Assembly: GCA_049999805.1 (NCBI GenBank)
Contig: JBNGIO010006274.1
Coordinates: forward strand, 233,875-297,874
Direction: 5' to 3'
DNA length: 64,000 bases
Source: Folioceros fuciformis
Lineage: Eukaryota > Anthocerotophyta > Anthocerotopsida > Anthocerotales
Shown: positions 22,540-31,951 of the stretch, one piece after another
How the letters are laid out: every line of letters starts with the position of its first letter
Numbering within the stretch: the first letter of the stretch is position 1
Notes under the pieces: model-generated
Seen by the model: only the letters and a program-made list of their open reading frames with translations
What the model was told of the DNA's origin: nothing
Databases searched by the model: none
Made by a program: the position numbers and the translations under genes

Positions 22540-23631
22540 CTAGATCTCGCAACGTCTAGTTGACCTAGAGGGAATAGGGATGTAACCAATATTCATACTA
22601 TTAATAGCTTGCATCATGTACAATGATTTCCTCTTCAAGAGAGGGTACACGGTCTTAGTTTTTGAAAGAATGCGCCAAGTAGTCTTCAGCTTTCCAAACG
22701 CACGTTCAACAACAATTCGACTAGATGAGTGCTTGAAGTTGAAATAATTCTGCAATTTTGTCATGCCTCTCCTAGGATAAGGTATTACAATCCACGGTAA
22801 AGTGGGATACTTTGCATCGCATAGGAATACTAGTAGAAGAAAGCACGGGTGCTCCTTGGAGCACTTGTCCCATTTATGCTTTCTTATAAAAATCAGAATT
22901 GGAAAGAATTCAGGCATTGATGATAGACCCTGGAAAGCCATAAAACACATCGAGAAATTCCATATCCATATTAACAATAGCCAGTATGCACACACTGTAG
23001 TTGTGGTTGCTATCGAAGTAATCAGTAGCCATGCGCTTGGAAGGCAACTCAATGGACACGTGAGTCACATCGATAGCACCCACACAATTTAGCAAGCCCT
23101 GGTGAGCTGTGTATGTTGCTTTAGTTCATTCCAAGGCATCGACTTCTGGCCAGGAAATATGCTTTCTTGATGCCCTGTGCAAAGCCTTCACAAATCAACA
23201 AGTGAGTTTAGAGTTAGTGCACTCAACTAAGGCCGAAAAGTTCTCCTATTGACTTCAAAGAGTCACTTGTAGCCACTCTTCTTAATGCCACTGCAACTTG
23301 GGTACCCACTTGGAGCTTTCGATTTGGAATACCTTGGAAAGAAATGTGGTGTCTTTTTTGTTAAAACTATATGAACCAAGTCACAAAGATACATGAAAGA
23401 TTGAGGACCCATTCGGAAGAACTTTGCAAACCATGCACCATCGCCATGTACAATTGCACCACTGTAGAGCTGCCACCACAGTAAACACCTTTGCATAATG
23501 TACCATTCTCTCATAACGCGTCTCCTCCTACATAGAGCAGACCTTTGGACAAGAGAAAGAAAATACATGAGGAGTAAGTTGTGGTCCATGCTTTCCAATT
23601 CTTGGTCTTTCTTATAGTTCCGACAAGACAA
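22540..23631 (-). pseudogene. PIF/Harbinger-type transposase, broken
   Basis: Pieces of a HARBI1-like DDE nuclease lie in order on the minus strand. The N-terminal part (23631-23263) includes WFAKFFRMGPQSFMYLCDLV. The central part (23095-22910) has CVGAIDVTHVSIELP, the first catalytic Asp, and YSVCILAIVNMDMEF leading to GFPGSI. The C-terminal part (about 22920-22540) has DAKYPTLPWIVIPYP and SSRIVVERAFGKLKTTWRIL, with the third catalytic Glu. A frameshift near 22915 separates the last two parts, the expected Asp after GFPGSI appears as Asn, and the segment between about 23262 and 23096 does not read through. It cannot encode active transposase as it stands. No terminal inverted repeats could be fixed by eye. 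Confidence 0.8.
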
Positions 23632-23706
23632 GAGAAAGAAAATACATCAGGAGTAAGTTGTGGTCCATGCTTTCCAATTCTTGGTCTTTCTTATGGTTCC
23701 AACAAG
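23549..23706. repeat. Tandem duplication, two units of about 79 bases
   Basis: The segment from about 23549 recurs from about 23628 with only a few differences, including shared ACAAGAGAAAGAAAATACAT and CTTTCCAATTCTTGGTC. It lies at the 5' edge of the Harbinger relic and duplicates part of its N-terminal reading frame. Confidence 0.85.
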
Positions 23707-23757
23707 ACGTGTGTACGCCACGCTGAACATGTGCAAGGACCTATACAGATGTGGGTA

Positions 23758-23861
23758 TGACAAGAGGTGTGGCAATGAAAGAGGAAAAGGAAGCAATTCT
23801 CCTANNNNNNNNNNTGACAAGAGGTGTGGCAATGAAAGAGGAAAAGGAAGCAATTCTCCTA
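23758..23861. other. 10-N assembly gap flanked by identical 47-base sequences
   Basis: Bases 23758-23804 and 23815-23861 are identical and surround ten N at 23805-23814. This is the pattern left when two contig ends overlap but were not merged, so the duplication is probably artificial. Confidence 0.85.
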
Positions 23862-25557
23862 GGGTCCTGCATCATGAGCGCGCAAGGGCTCCCGCAACAA
23901 TTCATGTTGTCCACCCACTTCACGCTTCAAACCTCCATATTCAAACACTTGAGACAGAGGGAATGTAGTTGTGTATTATGGTAGAAAGCCTCAAGGCCTT
24001 ACTCTTCCACATAGGACCGGTCACCAACAACGTGTCGGTTAGCTAGCAACGTTGATTACACCTAGAAGTCGATAAACCGAAACAAACGTATTTTTCATGG
24101 CCATGAAAAGTGGTTTCGTGGTTATGGCTTTCGAGAAGTAGCCAAAAGTTAGGAGCCCATGGAAAGTGGCTCTAATAGGGTAGGCTCGGCAACGACTTGG
24201 TGAAGTCGCTCACACCAAGTCGCTCACTAAGGAGCAAATTGGTGAGGCACAGTTGCAACGTGAGCTAGTGAGGTCGGCTAGGACACTTGTGTGGGCGTGG
24301 GCTGGTTGGCCCGTGCACAGGCTAGTGAAGCGGGGTTGGGGCATGAGCATGGACTGTAAGGCTAGGTTAGATTGTAGAGGATGGTGCTGTGATTAGGCCA
24401 TGGAAGCTAGGTGCGCACTAGGTTATTGATTGGTGCTCAAGCTATGGCTGGGCATGGCTAGGGCTTGCTTGAGCTGGACCGTAGAGGTCGAGGGTGAGCT
24501 TAGCCAAGCTCGGGCTAGGCTGGGCTACAAAGGTTGAACATGAGCTAGGCTTAGCCTCTTGCCACCATTGAAGTGATATTGGAAGGAGGATGAGCACGAG
24601 TTAGGCCTAGGCCTCTTGGTAGCATTAAAATTATTTGGAAGTCCAATCATAATCATTGTATCAAATGATATGTGGGGTGGGTGTTTCAAAGTAATGCACA
24701 ATATTATATCCGTAAGTAAAATTATATAAAAGTATTACATATTAGAATCCATATCATCTATCATCATAAATTGTAGCCCTAAACAAACCCTTCTACACCC
24801 TAGTCGTAAAAGCAATGAGCATGCACTAAACTAGAGAAATTAGAGATAGTTGGCTAGTTTATCACTACATGCTACCAAGTAGCCTCCCCCTTCACGTTTG
24901 GGGCATAGTAGGCCTAGATATTGTATATTTGAAAATACCATAAATGGGCATTTAGACACATATAATCAATAAATCATATATACCTTGATTTTGGGAGTGT
25001 GCACTCGATTCAAGGTTATCAGTATATATGGATGGCTATATGATGTGTAAGTACTATATCGAGTTATCCTATTAGTCTATATTATGACGGAAATGAATGG
25101 AACAATATTTTTATTGATCAAACATATATGCTTACAACAGGTATTGGTGTCCACATTCAAAATCATTCATTATGTTGTTCCTAATCTCTCGTGAGCAAGA
25201 AATTTGATTGTCGTGTTACTTTTGACACTTTTGTGATAACTTGGGTTCTTCCCCCATCCTAGACCCCCATTGCATGCCCACTCTTTCGTTTCTAGCTGCT
25301 AGCACCTCCATCATTTAGTGTTGTTTCTAATAGTCGGAACCTAAGCTACATTGGTGGTCATCTTCTTTATTGCACGCAAGTGTAATATCTGTAAACGCCT
25401 TGCACATCAATATTAGGCACCTTGCTTCTCTCAAGGAAAAGGCCCTAATCCATGAAGGAAATGTGGTTAGGCAAGATGGTTGGCAAGGTTTGAGGAGAAG
25501 TTAGGGCGTGTTTTTGTTGAACAAACCATAAGCATAGTACTAACTATGCATGGTACT
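23862..25557. other. Repeat-like region without recognisable genes
   Basis: From about 24200 to 24640 the sequence is rich in degenerate GGCTAGG/GCTTGGGCTAG motifs, suggesting a decayed satellite or transposon terminus. From 24640 it is AT-rich. I see no coding sequence. Confidence 0.45.
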
Positions 25558-25586
25558 TGCCCATGCATAGTAGGTCCCATTGGTAT

Positions 25587-26552
25587 TTACATCCTATGGT
25601 TAGGCTCGTCATGATGTGTATCCTCAGTCGGATCCTCGTTCTTGAGCATTAATCCATGCACCATGTCTATAGGTAGAGCAGCTCTAATTTTTACTCTTCT
25701 AGTAAAATCAGCTGCTAACCTGTTCTTACGGTTTTGTTTTTGCTCTGCAAAATTTACATATAGAGGTTTTGAATTCATAGCCACTATTCGTCTATTCATT
25801 TCTCTTTTTGCATGATTGGCATCTTCATAGTTTGAAAATGAGACAAATCCCACACCCTTACTCAAACCCTCATGGTTTGTGAGAACCTCGCATGAGATTA
25901 TCATGCCAAAATGTGCAAACCACTCTCTCAAACTCTCATCATTTATGTTGTCGTCCAAATGCTTTATGTATAGGCTCACACCTTGATGAAGTTTCGCCAG
26001 CTCTACGGCTCTCTCATCTTTCTTTTGGGCTCTTCCAACATACAACACATTGTTATTCAACTTCTTTCCATTGAGCTCTACAACGGCTCGCATGGCATCC
26101 TCTACATGTTCAAAGTTAACAAAACCAAAGCATCTTGACCTCCCATCATTGTCATGCATCACAATACTGCTAGTGATGTTGCCATAAGGTGCAAAGATGT
26201 TTTGCAAGTCCTCAGTGCTTAAGCTCTCAGGGAAGTTCTTCACATATACATTGGTGAATATTTCTGGATTTTGAATGTTATTTTCACGTTGAATAAATTT
26301 GGTCACAAACAATTGTTTGCCATTGAATAACTTACCATTCATTTCTGTTATGGCACGTTCGGCATCTTTCTCCTCTTGAAATTGCACAAACCCAAACCCT
26401 TTAGATTGGCCTAAACTATTGATGGTTACCTCACATAATAAAATTGGCCCAAAGTTGGAGAATGCTTCATAGAGAATTGTGTTATTAACTGACAAGACTA
26501 GACCTTTCACAAAAATCTTGGCAGCTTCGCTCATCTCAATATCATTGTCCAT
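25587..26552 (-). CDS. PABP-like protein with RRM2-RRM4 only, copy A (truncated C-terminus)
   Basis: An intronless 321-residue ORF corresponds to RRMs 2, 3 and 4 of a cytoplasmic poly(A)-binding protein. RNP motifs are visible: KIFVKGL with KGFGFVQF (RRM2), NVYVKNF with RCFGFVNF (RRM3), and SLYIKHL with KGVGFVSF (RRM4). The PABP linker relic FAEQKQNRKNRLAADF follows. RRM1 and the C-terminal MLLE domain are absent. Absence of introns and the presence of a second copy at 49707-50762 suggest a retrocopy or a gene captured by a mobile element. The frame stays open despite divergence from copy B, which hints at past constraint. A TAA ends copy A after NHRM where copy B reads GAA, so A lost the last 30 residues by one base change. 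Whether it is expressed is unknown. Confidence 0.72.
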   Translation of the reverse strand: MDNDIEMSEAAKIFVKGLVLSVNNTILYEAFSNFGPILLCEVTINSLGQSKGFGFVQFQEEKDAERAITEMNGKLFNGKQLFVTKFIQRENNIQNPEIFTNVYVKNFPESLSTEDLQNIFAPYGNITSSIVMHDNDGRSRCFGFVNFEHVEDAMRAVVELNGKKLNNNVLYVGRAQKKDERAVELAKLHQGVSLYIKHLDDNINDESLREWFAHFGMIISCEVLTNHEGLSKGVGFVSFSNYEDANHAKREMNRRIVAMNSKPLYVNFAEQKQNRKNRLAADFTRRVKIRAALPIDMVHGLMLKNEDPTEDTHHDEPNHRM

Positions 26553-26692
26553 ATTGAAATATAAAATAAAAAAAAAGCCTAAGCTAGAGGGTAGAAGAAT
26601 ATGGAGTAGTGATCACTCCTTACTTAGATAAAGATTCTTAAATAATAATGTAGAGGCCCACAATTGAGTCCCTAGCTTAACGAATGATAAAT

Positions 26693-26760
26693 TGCTTTCG
26701 ATGGATGAGTAAGAAGAGGCCTTTACTGCTTTCGATGGATGAGTAAGAAGGAGCCTTTGC
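26693..26760. repeat. 34-base tandem repeat, two units
   Basis: The sequence TGCTTTCGATGGATGAGTAA occurs at 26693 and again at 26727. The same pair occurs in copy B near 50904-50971, so the repeat predates the segment duplication. Confidence 0.85.
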
Positions 26761-26934
26761 TTTAGCCTATATAGAATTGCTAACAAAGCTCTTCGTAGAG
26801 ATAGGAACACAAGATAATGATTGATGATAGTTCTTGGTCTAGCCAAATATATAGCTTGGAGGCTAACTTTAACTAGGCAATAGCTAATACAGGTATCCAT
26901 AAACACCACACATTTCTAAATTTTGACATATAAA

Positions 26935-27500
26935 ATCTTTCTAATTTGAATTATTCACAGTAGATGGATTTATTAAATACTAATTTGAATTATTATTGGG
27001 TGGTCCATTTCTTAATATTAATCTCTACTATTGTTGTTTATTGTCCATGGTTTAGTATTATTTTTATTATTACTCATTGCTTAGTTTTTAATACTCATTT
27101 CAATTCATATTAGTAGGTTCAACACTAATTTCATCTATGATTGGTTGGTCCATTTTTTAATGCTAATTTCAACTAGTATTGGCAGGTCTTTGTCTTCCCA
27201 CATATTAGAAGATCTCTAATTTTAACCAATCAGGGTTAATGGNNNNNNNNNNNNNNNNNNNNNNNNNNNNNNNNNNNNNNNNNNNNNNNNNNNNNNNNNN
27301 NNNNNNNNNNNNNNNNNNNNNNNNNNNNNNNNNNNNNNNNNNCATATTAGAAGATCTCTAATTTTAACCAATCAGGGTTAATGGATTTCTTAACTACTAA
27401 TTTCATTTTATGGTGGATTCTTTTACTACTTTCAACTACTAATAGTTAGTGGATTTTTTTAATATTAATTTCAACTATCTATAATTATTGTTGGTCAAAA
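26935..27500. repeat. Degenerate AT-rich tandem repeat with 100-N gap flanked by identical 42-mers
   Basis: Loosely repeated units built on TTAATACTAATTTCAACTAT and TATTGGTGGTCCATTT fill this stretch, upstream of the PABP-like ORF. A gap of 100 N (27243-27342) is bordered on both sides by the same 42 bases (27201-27242 and 27343-27384), which suggests an unmerged overlap or collapsed repeat. Copy B has the same structure. Confidence 0.7.
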
Positions 27501-28482
27501 TTTCTTGAAATAGCATTGATCGGTTCAAAACGAGAGCCATTAGAGGTCCTCATTTACGACAACCTTGGAAATTATGGGATTTTCTAATTATTAATTTCAC
27601 CTGCTTGTTAGGTGGGTCTAAGGTTTAGGGTTGCCTTCTTAGCGAGGTCGATGCATATTTTCTTGCTTATTGTGCAAGTCAAAGCAAGTAGTGCGCTCAA
27701 CATGCGTATAGATACCCATCTTGTGTTTTGTATTATTGCGATGAGTAGATGGATATATAGGATGGTATTTATTTCACAAGTCCTCATATTGCGGCCATCT
27801 TGGGGACCTCACTTATATGAATGTGTCTGCAAGGCAAATGAGATTTTCATGCTAGTGAAAGAATAGAGTAGCGAGTCATCTTCTTAGATATATGGCCATC
27901 TTCCATGTTGCACCCAAGTCTCATATCCATAAACCCTTTATGTATGAATACTAGTCACAAGTCCAACATCCTATAGATATCGTGTAGTGTTGTTGATCGT
28001 AGGAACACTAAGGTTGTAGGAACACTAAGGTTCTTAACACAACTTGGTGCTCAAGTGGATCACAAGGAACGAGGTAGGCTGCACTTAGCTAATCCTCATT
28101 CTCTAGATTGCACTTAGCTAAGTCCCATTATCTTGGAAGGAACATGTATAAAGTATTACCAATCAATTGAAGAAAGAACATGGAATTGTTGTTCATAACA
28201 TGAAAGCTAAGACAATGATCTTCGATTAGTATTGAACAATATAGGTATTAGAAGAAGAAGCTTCAGTTGTCAAGTTAAGTCAAATATTGTGTCATGGAAG
28301 AGGACTTGCAAAACTTACTACTGAAAATGTTGGTGATCATGGTGAATGAAACATGTACTATTTTCATGTTAATTCGACTGACACGTAAATAATTTGTGAT
28401 ACGATGATTTATTTAGGGGACCAATGTAAAGAAAACGAAACTAATAGCCCATTATTACTTGTTGGTTAGGACATTCTCACTC

Positions 28483-28582
28483 NNNNNNNNNNNNNNNNNN
28501 NNNNNNNNNNNNNNNNNNNNNNNNNNNNNNNNNNNNNNNNNNNNNNNNNNNNNNNNNNNNNNNNNNNNNNNNNNNNNNNNNN
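28483..28582. other. Assembly gap (100 N) in copy A
   Basis: In copy B the matching place holds only about 30 bases between TTCTCACTC and CCAATTAGAA, so the true missing length here is probably short. Confidence 0.9.
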
Positions 28583-28735
28583 CCAATTAGAATTAACTTC
28601 GATGCTGACCTAGCTTAGCACTAAATTGGCCAAACTGGTAGTTTGTATGCATTCTAGAAGTAGTTTGATTGCATGATATTGTGTAAAGGAACTGTGTAAG
28701 AAAAGATCGGTTACCTCATGCTTGCATGTGGATAT

Positions 28736-29983
28736 GACTTATAAAGTGTCTCAAAATTTATCAAAAATAATAGCCTCAAAGTAGTTTATCAAAAGTAATA
28801 GCCTCGAAGTAGTTCAAGTTATCCAATCTAGGCGGTTTAACCTCTCCGTAGCTTCCTCTATGTGAACTAGTACTACCTCGGGTCCATCTAACGACGAATG
28901 TTTAATTCTTTGGTAGTAAAAAAGTTTTGTACAATGATGCTCAATGAAAATGCACTTGTACCACTTTCTATTGCTACATGGAGTTCTTGATGGCATTCAT
29001 TTCAAAGTAGAGTGGTGTTGGAGGTGTAACCTTGGCCTTGCGAGAAAATTGTTAATTTTCTTCTAGGATAGATGCCTCCCAACTCAATGGCAAATTGGGT
29101 TCACATATTTTGTAGTGTCAAAAAACCTTTTATCCCTATATTTTGAAGCGTTTGTCCCTCGCGCAAACTACAGCCCTTGACCCCAGATTCTCAAATAACT
29201 GCCTAGTCTGAAAAAATGATGTACGTACATACGAATCATACGATATTTACAGATTGGAGAACCCAAACGTTTGTTTGCGGATGACTCGATATGCGCGTCA
29301 CACTTACGGTCAAGGCACCTACTCCCATAGACACGGGCTCACATGTACCTTTTAGGGCCACGCGTATGTATCATTGCTCCCGCAATTCGACACGCAACAG
29401 CACCACATCATACGCATGCGTCACCCGTACGCCACGTATTAAGGCAAAACGATACCGACTCACAAAATTCATGGTCCGTGCTTGGAGTGGTGCGCGACCT
29501 GGTACTGCATTTTTTTTCGGCAAGGCAGAAAGTTGCACAAGAGCTTGCTCTATCGTGAAGCAAAGAGTAGGCTCAAATTTCAAGTTAACACATGAACCGA
29601 CGGATGAAGTTCACAACGTCAAAATTTAGAAGCAAGAATCCTTGCACACCTGCCAAAATATCGGGCACACTGGCTCCCCATCAGCCAGATGAAAAGCCAC
29701 AGCTACTGAAAGTGCCTATGCCTACAGTCTCTTCACACTATGAAACAAAAAGCCGTTGAAAATTTCTTTTGCCATCATTCGTGGCCTAGTATCTACTCAG
29801 TCTCAGAGAGCCAGACTTGAGGCTCAAAAGCAAAAGCGGGGAAAAAAAAAGACAGGCACCTTTTCGACAAGGGCTTGGCCAAAAGGAGTAGGTCTCAAAA
29901 CGCTTCCTCGCTTCGGGCAGGCCCGGTGCCTTCCTTCCAGTTCTCTACTAGACGTACTTCGCCAAAATTTACCTTCCCAGAAG
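28736..29983. other. Intergenic region downstream of the DUF506 gene
   Basis: This includes the 3' flank of the minus-strand DUF506 gene near its right end. No coding sequence is supported; small open frames around 29300-29630 lack recognisable domains. Confidence 0.5.
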
Positions 29984-31951
29984 CTATTGCCGAGCATGGG
30001 TTATGCCAGCTTCTTTCAAAACTGTTGCAAGACCTGTCCTCTCCATTCTGCGAGAAGTCCTGGGCAACACGGATGGGGGCTGCCAATCTGTAACCATGAC
30101 CGTGATACAGTTCTCATCTCGAGTTCTTAATTTGTTGGCTCCTTGCGGGACGGCCTGCTCAAATCTCCGGCCATCTCCTCCTCTGGGAGGACGGCCCACT
30201 GCTCCATCTGGTGCGCGAGATAGTTGAAACACGACATCAGATTTGCGGTAAGGAAACTCCATCTCGTCAGTGAACTTGGAGTCTCTCATCCCAATGCAGC
30301 CCAGGTCTCTGCCAAGATCCTCGTCACTACTCTTCCGAGAGAGTGATGCTTCGTTAGTAGTCCTCTTGTAAGGAGAGAACCATTTGGCTCGCATGTACTC
30401 TGGTTTCCTCCAGGGCGGAAGATGCATGCCCCTCTTTTTTAAAGACCGCTTAGCAGCATCAGACATGATGCTTACCAGTTGCTGGAGACGGTCGACTTTC
30501 CCCACAAACACGCTGGGCAGTTGATGCATGACAGCATTGTACTGACTGGTGGGGCGGGCGATTTGAAATTGTCCTCGAAAGTCCAAATCCACAATTATCC
30601 TCTCTCCTTTTCCATGGTGGCCGTCCAGCAGGATGTCAATATACTCATAGTCACCTGCAACAGGGTACCAGGCCTCAGACCTTGGATTTGCTTTCCTTTG
30701 CTCTGTCGTGACATGTGCCATGAAGAGGGAAAACGAAAGAGAGGGGTTGGAACCATTTTCAAAGCAAGTGCACTTGCTTTGAAAAAGCTGAGCCAGCTAA
30801 GCTAACATGAGGATGAAACTGACCTCCAGGAAAGCCTCCTGCATGATCCCACCGAGACTTGCAAATGGCAGCGTTGAAACCACTAGAGCGCAGCTTTCGC
30901 ATGACAAGCCGGCGCAGACATCCATTGGGGTTGTTGTCGTGAGCCACATCGCAAAGCGGGTCCGCTTCCTCTTTGGCCCCAGCCATGAAGGCAGTGACCG
31001 TGGCAAGTACTGCGCGTTCGGAAGAGGAGGCGCAGGAATTGAGGCCCTGCATCAGCCGACTGAAGCTCATCAGGAACACACACTAAATATCTCAGGGATG
31101 GATGATAAAAGACTCCCGTCCCCGATGGGGAGGCAGGGGAGCGAGAAAAAGAGAGCGGGAGAGTTTTGAGTCCAAAAAATGCAAGTGCCAGCGAGCGAGT
31201 AGGCGATTCACACTCTCTAGCACAATGAAAAAAAACTGCGCTAGGCTAGGCTATTGAAAACAAGACTAGTAGAAGAATGCAGCAAGATGAAGGTGAGCAT
31301 CCTGTCCTGCGGTAACCTGGTGCGAAGAAAGCAGGAAGAAAGAGGCAGCAAGTGCGCAATCAAGAGGTTGGGCAGAAGGAGAAAAGGGCAAGGTTGCAGG
31401 GCAGGCAGCGATACCTGTACTATCTCAGCTAGTTCCCCTCCAACTGCAGATTTGGAATCATCAGCATCGGCAGCGAGTCCAAAACGGTTGCAGACGCCGT
31501 TGACGCAGTTGCAGCGAAATGTTGGACAGTGGGCATCGTCGTCCTCCTCGTCCTCTTCCATGAAATGGTGCACCATGGCCGCCAGACAGACGGAACTGGG
31601 GTCGTGGTCGCTGCCGCTGCTGCAGTAGTTGAAGGGCGTGAAATCCGCATCGTCGAGTTCGAGACTGCCGCAGAAGCGTGCCCTGACCCCATCCAGCAGG
31701 GGATCCGCCACCTGCTTGGGCCTCACCTGGGGGCCGAAGGCATGCAGTTGCGAGGAGCGGAAGTCGGTGAGGACGTGCCACGGCAGAGTGAGCGCATTGG
31801 CGTTGGCAGTACGGCGCGCCGGGGAGGCCACGGGATGCGCAAACCTGTCATCCCGAGCCTTATCAGGCTTGGTGGGAGTGACAGTGGTGGAAGCGTTCCT
31901 GCCCGTTTTGGAGGCAGAGGTAAGCGGGCGCAGTGTGACCAGTCCCGGCAT
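29984..31951 (-). CDS. DUF506 (PDDEXK-like) family protein
   Basis: Three exons (31415-31951, 30824-31046, 29984-30654) join in frame to 476 residues. The family (PF04720) is plant-specific in my memory, with a PDDEXK-like fold and members such as the root-hair repressors RXR1 and RXR3; no enzyme activity is established that I can cite. The N-terminal part carries MVHHFMEEDEEDDD, then a Cys cluster CNCVNGVCNRFG. The core follows with LRRLVMRKLRSSGFNAAICK, GDYEYIDILLD, ERIIVDLDFRGQFQIARPT, LPSVFVGKVDRLQQLVSIM and GMHLPPWRKPEYMRAKW. The Glu/Asp/Arg residues typical of the family core are visible. The C-terminal tail ends MERTGLATVLKEAG. The start at 31951 is the first ATG of the frame. The 5' flank is very GC-rich and full of short repeats. 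Confidence 0.92.

Larger units (their letters stand above)
25558..28735. repeat. Dispersed 3.2-kb duplicated segment, copy A
   Basis: This segment matches 49768-52870 in the same orientation, offset by 24210-24211 bases until the gap at 28483. It contains a minus-strand PABP-like ORF, a 34-base tandem repeat, degenerate AT-rich repeats and an N gap. The ORF and both outer ends carry scattered differences, while about 26730-28340 is nearly identical between copies. No LTRs, terminal inverted repeats or transposase are visible, so the way it was copied is unknown. Confidence 0.85.

Noticed and set aside
27612-27866. 84-codon frame repeated identically at 51823-52077
   Set aside because: Identity reflects the nearly identical duplicated core, not protein constraint. 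The sequence has no domain and the frame is short.
29291-29629. 112-codon plus-strand frame in the DUF506 3' flank
   Set aside because: It has no domain, no plausible splice partners and overlaps other open frames on both strands.
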